Positions 34,001 to 46,900 of a stretch of DNA of 64,000 nt are shown piece by piece. The position numbers and the translations under genes were made by a program. The notes under the pieces are model-generated. The model saw nothing but the letters and a program-made list of their open reading frames with translations. It made no database searches and was not told the DNA's origin. The stretch comes from Bryopsis sp. KO-2023 (lineage: Eukaryota > Chlorophyta > Ulvophyceae > Bryopsidales > Bryopsidaceae), in assembly GCA_030272585.1 (NCBI GenBank), contig BSYQ01000005.1, positions 5,177,501 to 5,241,500 of the forward strand, written 5' to 3'. Each line of letters starts with the position of its first letter. The stretch's first letter is position 1.

Positions 34001-37000
34001 GGGGGATGTGGAAGCCAAGAACAGAGAAACAGACATGGACGATCCAGCTGTCTGTCATGAAGAAGACATTGGTTTGCACGCCAAACCTGAGGACTCCCTG
34101 ATGGGTGTCGGACCGGCAGCATGTCAGTCGCAAGGAAATAGCAGAGAAGGAAAGCCTGAGGCCTCTTCGATGTCTGTCCCTGGGGTATCAGCTCAGTTGA
34201 GCAATACAGAAAAAAGGGAAACATCAGCTGTATCTCAGACTGGGGTGTTGAAGTTCAATGGGCAGAATCCCCACACTGGGGACAATGTCATGTTCACATT
34301 TGGAATGATTCCCGACCCTGTTGCTTTGCCTCCGGGTAAGGATAGCGACAAGCCGTCTGGGACCGCACCACCAGCAGCGGAACGTCTGGTGGGGAAGAAG
34401 AGTCCAGCTGAGTCCAGCTTGATGAAAGGCACCCCCACCGAGAAGCCCCACACTGGGGATGATGTCAGAAACTCTGGAACAAATCCCAAGCCTGTTGCTT
34501 TGCCTCCGGGTAAAGATAGCGGCAAGCCGTCTGACACCGCACCACCAGCAGCGAAGCGGCTGGTGGGGAAGAAGAGTCCCGCTGAGTACAGCTTGATGAA
34601 AGGCACCCCAAATGGGGAATTTCTGGCAAACCTGGATGTTTTTGTCAAGGTCAGGCCCATTCCGGTGAATTCGTTCGGGAGGAGCGTCGCCAAGATGTCT
34701 TTGAAGCAGGAGGAGCGCTGGGTGACAGGAATTCTGTTGGATATTTTGGAGGAGGTGAAAATGTGCCGGCAGGATCGGGGGGATTGGAAGGGTGGGGATG
34801 AGGAAGACCCTTTCTCGAAAGTGCAAGAGTGGCTGACTGGAATTCTGGCATCGAATCCGTTAAACCATAGATGCTTGCCTGCGTTCGAAAGCTCAATCAC
34901 GCAGGTGGGTCAATTCATGCTGTGAATGTTTTCTTTTTTCCTTTGTTGATAATTTTCAAGGGTTTTGTTTGCATGCACAGAAGTCCTGCTGCTTAATTCG
35001 GAAAAATATAAAATATAAAAATTCCCTTCATAATTTCTTGTGCCATGTGTTTTTGTTTCAAAAACAAAACTCCTTTTCTGATTTCTTGTGCTGTGTTGGT
35101 TTTTGTTCCCAAAACACGTTTTCCAAAAAAAGAAAAACGATTGAAGTTTTGCAAAATGTGTTTGGCCAGGAAGACATCGAAACCTTGAAGGGCCTTTTCG
35201 ATGGAAATCTGGAAGCCTACCTGCTGTGCATGGCAAAGGTGGATCGTGAGCAGAGAGCTTTTCGGACCCTGGAAAAAGCTTGCCTGTATCCAAGGGCTCT
35301 GAAAGCTCGAGAGGCCCACAATGAAGTGGGGTTGCATCAACTGGAGGTGATCATTTCCCTGAAAAGAGCCAGGGTTCGGCAATATCCGAAAACCTACGAT
35401 CGAATCGACACCGTGAATCTTTTCGGGGCATCGACGGAAGAGGTGAGAACGAGTTTGGAGAAGTTTTTTCTGTCAGGGTTGAGAGCAATATAAAGATATA
35501 TATATATATATATATTTAAACAATAATTCTAAGATTTCATTTTATTTTATTTTGGTTAACTTACTTTGGTCTATTTTAAGGTATCAAGGAATGTAAACTT
35601 AATGACATAATTGAATTTTCACCAAGTTCAATGTTTTCTGGAAAAAAATTATGAAACTGCAGAAGTGGAACATGCGAGTTGCAGAAAGGTTAAATCTGTC
35701 CCCGGAAAAAAAAATAAAAAAATAGAGATAAAGAGTTGATGGATTCCTGTCAGGTCTGTTCTGGATGGCAGATATTCGGTTTGAAAATGGGGCGAAACCA
35801 AAAAAAAAAGGAAAAAGAAAATCGTTCATTTGATAGAAAGATGATCTTTGGCTTCCTATGCAGACTCTTTCAACTCTTTGTGGTTTTATTCTTTTTTTTG
35901 TTTGGGCCAGATTCTTTACTCCGATTCAAACACTCCAGAATTTTCTCACGTGGCCGATTTCACGCAAGTGAACCCAAGGCTGTCCAGTTTTGGTAGAATC
36001 AAAAAAGGGATGTACAATCATTTCGTCAAGAGCTGGAATCCAAAAAGGGCGCTGGCCGAGGAAGAAATTTTCGTTCCATTGGCAAAAGATCCTGCTGCCA
36101 AAAGATATGCCGATGGAATCGGGGCCGATCTTCTCATCACCAGCGAAGCACTCAGGTAAGATTCAGGATTTGAATAATTGAGGGAAAATAATTGCTCGTC
36201 TGTTTTTTTCATATTTAAAACATGTCGCATCGAGGTTCCGATGTTTCAAACATTTTGTACTTTTTTCAATCAAAAGAGTGAAAAAAAATTGTAAATTTTT
36301 TTTCGAATCAATTTTTTTGTCTTCAATTTTTTGCAATGAATCCATGTGTGGTTATGAAATTTCCATAAGCGGATTTTTTTTCTTTACCCTGTTCATTCCA
36401 CTTTGTTGCTGCAGGGCATTTGCCAGCGTGTCGATGGATCCTAAGTGTGGAGAAGGTTTTGAAATTCCCTTTTCTTCCAGCCCGACTTTTGCCTCTGGAA
36501 AATTGGGCAAGCGATTAGTCATCGATTCCCCATTGTTGGGAAGAAAATTGGGCCTCAGAGAAAGGGATTGCATGAAATTCGAAGCTCATTTCCAGGATCA
36601 ATATTGCAATGATCCTCGTGATCAGGTGAGGATATGTTCATTTTTTCAGGTGTTTTTATTTTATTTTTTTCATTCAGTTTTCATTTTTTTTCGACCATTC
36701 AGCATGGTTCAAATTCCGATTCCAAGAAGGATATGTCATTGAAACAGAGAAAAAGGGTAGGAAAACTTTTTTCACACTTTAAAATAAAAATATTGACCCA
36801 TTTTTTTTTTAAGCTTTTCCACAGCGTGTGCATCATTGAGATTTTTTTTTAAATCGTGACTTTGTTGCAATTCCAGTTTCTTTTCTGTTTTTTTCCCCAG
36901 TAGCCCTTTTTTTTTCTTTTTTTTTTTTGGGGGGGGGGAGGCAGGTACACCGCTTTCTATGTACATAAATGCTCTTTGCTTGCTTTTTTTTTAAACCACT

Positions 37001-38302
37001 CAGTTATTTTTCTCGCTTTCTGAAAACCAGTCGAAGGGTGTGTTGCTTTCGTATCATTATTCCCACTGGACTATGGATGGGCATCCGATTTTGGTCAGGA
37101 GGATCGATCGCATTCGAGCCGAAAAAAACCCGTCGAGCAGTCAAACTGTGTGTGTAAAACCCGATTATTTGGAAGGGCTGGACGAGATGTTCACTCGACA
37201 AGAACTTCTCAGTTGGTGGATGGAGAGCTATTTACGAGAACCATCCTCACCCATATTGGTAGGCTGGTTTTTCTCTGTTTATTTTTTTATTCCCTTTTTT
37301 TCTTTTTTTTGGGGGGAGGGGGAGGAGGGGTCAGATCATTGTATAGGGTTGACTCTTTTTTTGTTGAGTGCAAAGTGTTGCTTGTCGTTTTTTGTTTAAG
37401 AAGGGGGGGAGGGAGTGGGTTTCTTCTGAAGCTAGTTTAGCTGGTGTTTGTTTCGTAAAGTAACCCCTGTGTCAAAGAATTCATCATTTCGACGAAATTT
37501 TGTGCTTTGTATTGTGCCAGGTTCAGAGACTCGATGTTTTTAGACATAAAATGGGGCATGTGTTGACTTTCAAGTCGGGGTCGGCCATCGTTGGATATGC
37601 TCGCCAGCAAGGCATGCGAATCAAGGTAATACAAAAAAAGCACCTCCATGCAGTGGCCAATCTTCATCATCATTCTGCTCAAAACTTCGTTAAGCAAAAA
37701 ATTGTGTCCCATGTCAGACATCGCATTTGAAATTGAAATGGGATATGTTTTTGCATAAGAAAGCGGAAAAAATTGCCTCATCAAATTTCTTCGAGTTTGT
37801 TAGTCTTAATGCTGACGACAAGAAATGCAATTCAGCGAAAGACTAGATTCCCCCCCCCCTTTCTCATTGTCATGTTGTGGAATTCTTTGTTCAATCATTT
37901 TTTGTTCATTTTTTTTTCGACTTTTTTTTTTTTTACCACCAAACGCAGCCTCGTCAAACTTTTTCCCTCCTCCAAAAAATTATGGCTCGATTTGCGAGGG
38001 AGGACCCTGGCTCGTTTCTGCTCACCCACTGCCCAGGCCAAGTGCATTCCACCCTATATCTCGCGGTGAATTCGGACAATGTGGCTCAGCATCCCCACCC
38101 CCCCTTGCCAATCGACCCCGCCGCCTCAACTTACACAGGGTGGTTCGATCTGCACAAGGCCCACGAAAACAGCGGGGAATTCGACAAGACGAAAGAGTGG
38201 TTCCTTCCCCCCCACGCAAAGTATTACTTCGCAGACATGCCTGGGACCTTTCCCAAACGGTTGAAACTGCCAAGGAGCGAGATATGGGAAATGGTGTGTT
38301 AG
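31086..38302 (+). CDS. Large multi-exon protein of unknown function with internal repeats (1277 aa)
   Basis: Thirteen exons join in phase: 31086-31129, 31368-31493, 31734-31854, 32167-32250, 32662-32913, 33168-34904, 35170-35442, 35911-36155, 36415-36625, 36703-36756, 37031-37258, 37521-37625 and 37949-38302. Exon 1 appears to use a GC donor (ACAG|GCACGT). I do not recognise the family. The N-terminal part is charged (PEVLDPWCPGVTVDQIRKK). The 1.7-kb sixth exon is low complexity, with degenerate units built on CQT or CQS plus Gly/Glu/Lys/Asp, then a 59-residue tandem duplication. The C-terminal third looks globular, with SYHYSHWTMDGHPILVRRID and EDPGSFLLTHCPGQ; the latter faintly recalls an SH2 core. 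Real gene: high confidence; function: none. Confidence 0.82.
34269..34615 (+). repeat. 177-bp tandem duplication in coding exon
   Basis: A 177-bp unit (59 codons) at 34269-34445 is followed by a second copy one codon shorter. Both encode VALPPGKDS, then TAPPAA, RLVGKKSPAE and SLMKGTP. The duplication keeps the frame. Confidence 0.9.
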
Positions 38303-40956
38303 GGGTTTTTTGGTTTTTGTGGAAAAGAAATGTAAGTTTCAGAGGGGGGGAGGCTATGTTGAGGTTTTGTGGTTTTTGTGGAAAATAATTGTAAATTTCG
38401 GGGGGGGGGGGGGGGGGGGGGGAGAGGATCCATTGGACTGAAGATAATTGAAGGAAGGTTGTCCCCAAAAGTGGTGGAAAGAGAAAGCAAGTGGGCATTG
38501 AGCTTGAAGGTGGCACACAATGGAGGGGAAAAATCACTTTAGGGCGTAAATATAGAAGGGTTCGCTTGCAAACAGCTGTCGAAAGATCAGGGGTTACATT
38601 GGACAGGGAGTATTGAAACGCCGATGGATGGTTGGTGGTGGCGTCTTAATTCCTAGCTGGAGAAGTCTTGTGTTTCACATGCTTCCATTCTGTGTCGTGT
38701 GTTGAGCACCTTCCAAAACGCTCTATTGGGTTCAGTCCCTACAAATCCGGAACAGGAAAAAACGCGCGAAGAGAGTGAAAGAAACAGGTTCTTCCGTTTA
38801 CCGCTCCACTCAGGACTTGGCCACCGAAATGTTTTCGCATGTTCTTATAGTTGTTAATCTCAAGCGTTCAAGAGTTCAAAAAAAACCAATGTCGCAAGAG
38901 AGGGTCACAACTGTTTGGATAAAGGCGATTTTGTGGGTTTTTCGGAGTGATTTGGCTGCAGTTGATCGATATCGGGAACCAGGTTGTCTGTAACTAGATA
39001 GTTCGGCTGACTGGGGACAGTTAGCAGTTTGTTTTTAGTTGTGAGCGAGGGGAGTCGCTATTTGAAGGAACATTGACTTTGGGAACTCAGTCCTTTTGTT
39101 TTTATAATTGTGGATACTCGAAGGAACTGTGTTCTATACTGTGCGTCTGGGGAAAAAGGGTCGTGACTCCTGCACTGGTTCTCCGTCGGTCAGAATACAA
39201 ACGCCCTCGAACGAAAGGCCAATGGAAGGTCTATCTCAACACAACGGCAATCCAACTTTCGGTTAACCTTGCTCCAAATTGTCAATCAAGCTTGCTCCAG
39301 ATGCGTTTCAAAAAGCAAGAAACGTCTGCGCCGTATTTCGTTTCGCTTCCTTCTGAAAAGCTTTAAACACGACAAAGCTCCTGGTTCGAAATTTAAAAAC
39401 CGGAAAGGGGACCAGGTTGCACTGCCGTTCTAGAACGGAGATCTCCGTCGGGTCGCGTTCTGGGCGTAAAATTGCGCAGACTTGCCAACGCTCCAGCTCT
39501 TCCCAGTTCACCAAGTTCAAACGTTTTTTCACAATCACAGTTTCTTTCAAGTAAGCCTCATTCGCTATGGTTCCGTGTGATCGGAACTGCAGCGGAGAAT
39601 CGCTCGTGCAGCACGTCGAGCAGCACTCATGCTCTCATATTCTCTTCGACAGGAAAAAAAGCTCGAACGAAACTTGCGAGGAATTTTGGGATTTTCAGAG
39701 TAGAGTTCCCCCAAACCGCTCCCTTGCCCCTTATCTTTCGCGCGCACAATTTCCATACATCTCGCGCGACAAGCACAAGAATGTATATTCGTAACGCCAC
39801 ACCCATAACTTGAGTGTCGGCAGTGGACCCGTTCGGGGAGAGAAGCAAAAATCCCAGAGGTACCCAATGTCAAGAGTGCACTGCGCAAAATTTTGAGACT
39901 GGTCAGCGCTCAGTCAGACACGGTTAGATATGTGACGCTGATTTGGCGGCGGAAGTTTACATTCCGTTTTTGGTTCGGTTTCGCTGCTGTGGGGGCTACA
40001 TTTTTGGAGTCGGTTGGGGAATGCGAAGAGCGGTTGCGTGCGTAGCGTGGTGGGTCAATGGGGTGGTCAAAACAACATCTAGAAACCTTTGATATTCCTG
40101 TTGGGCGCGAAGTCACGGCTGTGACTTTTGGTCGAGTTACCGAGTGTTTTCCACGGCTTTGTTTTTTCTGTCGCCGCCGTATTTTTTGCTCGCTTCGTAT
40201 GTTTGATGTTTGACTTTCCATGGCTTGTGCGTGTTTGTATTTCGGTTGACGGTCAGATGGCCTGTTTCTGCATTTAACGGAAGATATCGCGCACATTTTG
40301 CGCGAAACTCTTCTAAGATATGCAAAGCGTGCAAAATTATCCGACCGCTCTTAACGTTTGTCTAATAGCTGCATTCATTGTTTACTTTTCCTTGCGACGC
40401 TTCACTGTCTGAGGGGATAGTGGGAATCCAGTCACTTTTCTTAATCATTTTTATCTTTTTGCTATTTTATTGCACTGTGCTCAGTGAAGCGGATGGATTT
40501 TTGTGGCAGTATTTTGGGCGTGTGCTCTTGTATTCCCTTTTTTAAGGTTCAGTGTGGTCTCCTGGCAATCGTATTGATGTGGCGCTCCTCTCAGTAATTT
40601 GATGGCACAATTGTCTATTCTTTATAACATCGTGATGTTGTCCCATTCGATCTGTTGGGCTGAGCAAGATTTTGAACCTGAATTCAAATCTGGGTTTAAA
40701 ACGATGACAGAGTTGTGGGGATGTTAGGTTTGTTTTTCTTCTTTACTCCTTTGTGGAGTGTTTGGCTGGTGGAAGCACATTTATTCCCGTTTCAATTCTT
40801 GTGTGAGTTAAAACTTTGTGTTCGTTGTGAATTTGTTCTAAAGGAGTAGAATCTCATACGATTGCTCCAAAAAACGAAAGTGGGTTTCAAAGATTTAGCA
40901 ACCGCCTGAGATTGGCATTCATGTTGGCACTAGGGCGAGGGCAGGGTGAATGAGCA
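38303..40956. other. Intergenic region with 3' repeat and G23 run
   Basis: No gene is supported over 2.6 kb. Just past the stop codon a segment starting GGTTTTTGTGGAAAA occurs twice (near 38311 and 38369), and the second copy runs into 23 consecutive G at 38400-38422. The remainder should hold the promoter and leader of the next gene. Open frames at 39073-39366 and 39472-39813 show no family resemblance. Confidence 0.5.
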
Positions 40957-43900
40957 ATGTCTCGCCAACCTGAAAGCATTCCAGCCGGGGTTTCTGCCGA
41001 AAGTGGTCCCAACCTGACGTCTTCCGGTGGAACCTCCGTCTCTTCCGTCGGCCCTGCCAACTGGATTATCGAGGGGAAGTTTTTGCAGGGGTGGAATACA
41101 GGAAAACAATGGCTACAGTACCGTCTTTCAAACAACTGGCTACCAGGCTCCAGCAAAGCCTCGACTATCTCAGCCCCTTCAACAAAATCAGGAGCCAGTG
41201 ATGGATATGAGCTTATCCCTGGAAAACAGTCCGAAATTCTGCCTGCCTCTTCGAGATCGTCCACAACGGACTATCGGCAGAGATCGAATTCCTTTTCAAA
41301 CCACCGATCAGGCAGGTTTGAGCAGCAAGATGGCGGCACCAGAGAGAACGAGGGGCTTCTTGTCGAAACATCTTGGAAGTCTGTACCAAAATGGGTCAGG
41401 CAGCTGGAAAGCTTCAGCCCAGAAGTTCAGTCGTCCCAGGGCAGCGTGGGGCCCAATCTGATGAGCGTATCGTCGACTTCGGATATTTCTCTTCAGCGAC
41501 CTCGACCGGGATACACAGTCGATGAGCCTCCTACTTCACTATCTGTCGAAAGCTTGCCAAGCATGTCGAATCTTGGCCCAGAAGATCGCTTCGAAGGGTT
41601 GAGGAAAGCGGAAATCCATAGAAGGACGATGAGAGATAATTCTACCAGCGAAACCTCAACTGCAGCTCAGGAAGATATCTTACCACGCACTGGAGGGCGA
41701 GAATTGCTTTCATCTCACCGTGTTGAGTTTGATATAGATGCCAGCTTCTCAAGCTGCGAACTGGGCTCGTTTAGTAACCAGGTCAACGCCGTTTTAACCG
41801 CCCATGATTCCCATCTTGATTCGAGGGATACGGACAAGTCCACTTGGTCGCAGTCGCGCAATCCTTCGAAGAGCTTGAGACTGTTGGGGAACGGAGGTTC
41901 CTCCCTGGGAGAGGAGGAGCTTGAATCAGGAACGCCATACACTTCACGAACAACTTCGAGATCCACAAGGACGGCGGACATTTTAGACGGCATGAGTGAG
42001 CTCCTGCAGAGTTCAGGGTCTTCGAGCACCTCTTTTCCCTCGTTGCATTCGCCAGCATCCCCGTCGCAAGGTTATGACGGAGAAAGTTTCTCGACGTTGG
42101 CGACGACATCACATTTTCCCCTGGCCCCGGCAGATGAGCTGGAGAGACCAATACCAAACTTAGTCGTCCGCTCGTCTGACGACATTCCGAGTCTATCCAT
42201 GGCACAACAAGCCCCGCTGGAATACAAATTGGGAGACTATCAGCAATTCGTTATTGGTCCAACGATGCCTGTGACCCCTCGTGATATCACAGTAAACATG
42301 CCTGCCCCCGCATTTCAGCGTGGCAATGAAAAAGGGGAGTGGTGGAGCGGCTATCTGCCAGTGACGAAATTCCAAACAGGAGGGTTTAATTCCTGTGCAG
42401 ACAACAGCAACGACTGTAATAAAAAAGACGAGGGCCAGAGCTCATATGAACCACTGTTGCCCAATCAAGACCAATCGGAACACGAGGTTGAAAACCCTCT
42501 TTGGGAGTCTAAAGGTGAGTGTTGCAGCGGGGCCCCGGATGATCAAATCCCAAAGTCTGAATAGTTTTCGCTGTGGAAATACTTGACTTTTGCGACAAGA
42601 GGATGAAGCCTTGCCAAGTGGGTTGTTTGGGGGTTAGAGCGCTCGTTGGCTGAGATGTGGTGATGATGGTTTGTTCTCAGGATCACACACCGTTGGACGC
42701 TCAAAAGACTCGATTTCATCAAGAGTGGCGGCCGTCTACAACGCTTACAGGGTAGCCGTGAATCTGTGGTCGTTCTGATTCCATTGCAATGAGTCTATCT
42801 CTTTCAACACTGCTTTATCAGCAAGGACCTTTTTTCAATTGCGCGTTCTCTTATGTCTATAATTGTGCCTTTAGGATCGAGCGGGGAGAGCGTCATTTGT
42901 ACGCGATCACAAGGAGAAATTGAAGCGCTCAACCTGTGTCTTGCTCGTGCTTTTCGTTCTTCTCCTCGCGGGTATCGTGGCAGCCTCGCTACTCATACCC
43001 AGGTATTAGATTGGCATTGCACCACTCTCGCCAGAAAAGCACCAGCAACAGCACCATTTCCAGATGTTGATGCAGTAGCTAATCTCTCGACGTTGTCGGT
43101 TTTACAGAGCGAATGAGAAAAACAATAGCAACGTAGAAGTCTCTGCCAGCTCGAACCCGGGATCAATCGATTCTGGCCCGCCGCCACCTGTGGATGTGGT
43201 CGGAGAAATCGTAGGGGGCACTGGGAGTCCTGGTCAACCTCCTGATATTGCAGAGCAATCAATTGCTGGTGGTGGTGATGAATCTGGAGATATCGTGTCT
43301 CAAGGAGAAGAGGATTTCACTCCAGTGCAAGCTCCACCTGAAGCTCAAGCTGTAACAGCACCAGACTCAAGTTCGCCCATTGTTCCCCAAGACCTACCGC
43401 AACAAGCGTTCCAGCCTCCTCCTCCTCTAATCCCATATCCGAGCCCTCCTTCCCCAGTCTCTCCAACGGCCCCCTCTTCCCCGCCATCAAGCCAATTGCC
43501 TATCGCCACGTGCTCTGTTGAAGAAGGCACAACTATCAGAAATTTGGATTCGCTGCCTGTTGGCTCTCGTCAGGAGCTCTTGACATCAATTCAGGGACCT
43601 GAGCTTACCACACTGCGGACCAATCTCCAATCAGACGAATGCTATAAGGTCCAAGTGCACGACTTCATGTTCATTCATTCAGGCCAACGGTGATGTTGAG
43701 CTACTGACAGATTTTCAACCCGTTTTGTTACAAGTATCTAACAAGAATTTCCGTTTTTCCAGATCAAAACGGCCTTGAACGATTATGGCGATGGCACAAA
43801 GGAGCTCAGAGATTTTCTGATACCCTTCAGCAGCTATCTCATCGTTTCCGTATCTCCAAAGACACCCGCTCGCAGAAGCCTAATGGCAGACAACCTGAGC

Positions 43901-46900
43901 GCACAGCGGCAGTTAACAGCAAATGAAAACTTCGGAGATATGACGGTTGTCTACGAGCCTGGAATGAAAAACCTGGAAGCCGAATTTTCTCCTCCTGGGA
44001 ACAGCATCGTTGGAGTCACCACCTCTTTCAACATCAATGGAGGTGGCACTCGAACCAGATCATTTGTTTTTGATGTCAGAGGCGTCGTCGAATCGAGAGA
44101 CGTCGGTTCCAATCCGCCTGATCGATCTTCACCACCGACAGCGGTCATTGCTGAACCCCCCGCAAACCCTGTGCTTGTGGGGGATCTGATTGATTCTGAG
44201 ATTGCACCAGGGATACCACCAGAAACAAGTGATTTGGAAAAAGAGACGCCCCTTGAACTGGGAGAGTCACCGGGACCATCAAGTGTCGAGGTCTTAACCG
44301 AGTCCTCGCCAACATCTGATTACCACCAAGGGAGTGAACCAGCGATTGCAGACCAAGGAGAAGATTCGGCTGCCAGAGTCGCCAAACCACCTCAAAGTGA
44401 GCAATATGGAGAAAACGATGTCGACAATGTTGACGATGAAGTGGAGGTCGTCGAGGAATCGGTTGCACTGTGGCCAGCATCTCACGAGCAACAGGATACT
44501 TCTATGGAGTCTATCGCTCCAAGGGAGGAATCGATTGCGATGTCGCCAAACTATGAGGATGAGCCAAGCACTGGATTATCGCAGGAATTATCTCCGATTG
44601 ATGCAGGACTGGCGTCAGAAGATTATGAGCCGGAGGGTGTTTCCCCACTTCCAGGCTCCGCTGGATTTGCACCAAGACCAGAGAAAACACCTCGTGATTC
44701 AAATGTCATTGCGCTCTCCCCACTGAGCGGTGATTCGCAGTCTGTAGACTTCATAGAGTTACAAGAACCTCCGATTGAGGTGATGCCGCACGATCGACCG
44801 GTCGTGCCTGAGCTCCCTCCGTCTGATAAGTTGGTTGATGCTCCTGAGCAGTCGAAAGATTGGGAGGACGATGAAGTCATCTCTGTTGCACCACAGCCAG
44901 CCGACGGCCTCGATTTGAACTCAGAGTCTGGCAAGAGAGGGAATGATACCCAACGGCGATTGGATTTGGATGAAAGAGATCTGGAAACTGAATTCAAGCA
45001 AATTGTGGAAGAGTTCTCCTCCAAAGGCGTTTCACCAGATTTGGATAGCCATGTGTCCGTCGACAAGGAGTCTGAACCTCCCTCCAACGGACCTGTCGAA
45101 TCTAACATTTGGGAAGATACACAAATTCCGTCGAGCAATGAATTTGAGGATATCAAACGTGAAGTGGACTTATTAGATGACGAATTCGATGGTCCAGCTC
45201 CAGCCCCAATTGAAGCCTATCGAGTTCCCATGTCTGTATTGGGTGGATCTCATGGATCGTATGGATCATCTGGGTCATATGGCGACGGATCCTCTGGAGA
45301 TGGCAGAGAGAAGACAACATTGCAAGTAGGGGAAAGCGAGGAAGCAGAATTTTGGCAGCCAGAAACTGCTCCAATGGAGCACCTCCTGGATGAGCCACCA
45401 GAAGTCACTGCGGATCCACCAAGTGAATCTCAGGCGGATTTGGAAAGGAGAATCGATGAGGAACTGAAAAAAGAGAGTCAAACAATTGAAGAGCTTGATA
45501 ATTTCATGGAGGACGAGGACGTATCTGTACCTCCAGACACATCTGTGGCGGCATCCCCTACGCACACAGTCTATATTGTAATTGGCGAGGAGGAATCTGT
45601 ATTTGTGGATGCTCGGGAAATTGAGCCCACTTCCAACGCTGAAGACAACGAGCCTGCAACGACAGCTCCACCACCGTACGCATCCGAAAGTGATGATCGT
45701 GTTTCGGAACAAAGTTTGGAGAGTTTTGATGATGGGGAGTCTCTTGCCGCGCCACCTACTCTGGACTTCGGAATGGGTGATAAAAAAGATATAGAGGACG
45801 AACTTGAGACAAACAAAGAGAGCGAAGCACCTCTCGCCACAGGACCATCGGTTGTAGATGAGATCAGAGGTGATACATATGTTTCTGATGGCATTTCTGA
45901 ACGCGAGGAAGTCGTCAAGGATGAGAATGGGAAGATGACGGTCGATGAGGAATCTCTTCCTCCGTCGCCATCCCCTGTGGACATCTCAGACAGCGGAAAC
46001 AATTTGGGCGATCAAAGTGAGGCGGAGGGGGAATCTCTTCCGCCAGACCAGTCTTCTATGGATACATTGCAGAATGAAAAACGAACGGAAGATGAAAATG
46101 GGTCGAGCGAATGGGAGCCAGCACCTCCACCACTTGGAATCCTAAATGCGGACAAGAAGAGTGAATTCGTGGGGGGTGAGGCGGATGAGTTCTCTCTCGA
46201 TCCAGCCCCATCTCCTGAGGTAATGAAGGTGGAGAAGGACACCAGTGAAGGTGAAATGGAGGTAACTGACGAGCGTGGGGCATCTTTGGGTCCAGCACCA
46301 TTCCCCTCAGACACGGAGACGCATAAAAAGGTCATGGATAACGAAAACAGCGAAGAGGAAAGTCTTGGTGGGGCATATCCTGGTTTGGCACCGAGCTCGG
46401 GAGATATATTGATGACCAACGCGGAAGGGCCTGTTGGACATGTGGGGGAAAGCGAAATTCACGCACCTGCCCAAGCACCATCTCCCAATGATACTATCGA
46501 AAATGAGGATGTGGACGCTGTGGGAAGGCATGAGCCAGAAATTTCGGAAACCGTGCCAGCTAGCAGTGGTCCACAAGCGGCCACAAGTCCCTTCTCGACC
46601 GACAACGAAATTGAGGAGCAAGGAAAGGGAGCGTCGGCAGTTGTGCCTGACGAGGGCGTTACATCCCCAACAGAGGATATAAGGGAAGTGGGCGATGGTG
46701 AACCTGCGGATGAGGACAAGGAATTGGACGTCCAGGCGGCACCTCCGGGTGGAGACCAGCGTTCAGATGCTATGGCTATCGAGAGCCAAGCCATTCCGTC
46801 CGAAATAGGTGTAGCCACGAGCTCGTCTCAGGTCCAAAAGACTGGGGCGGGCTCCAGCAAAAACTCCGTTGCCGCCGGGGGAGATGGGGGGAATGATGGC

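Noticed and set aside
34981..35169. Longer exon 7 of the 1277-residue gene starting at 34981
   Set aside because: Phase fits, but the added residues are Phe/Lys/Asn-rich low complexity and the intron would be only 76 bp; the acceptor at 35169 is in phase and gives ordinary protein sequence.
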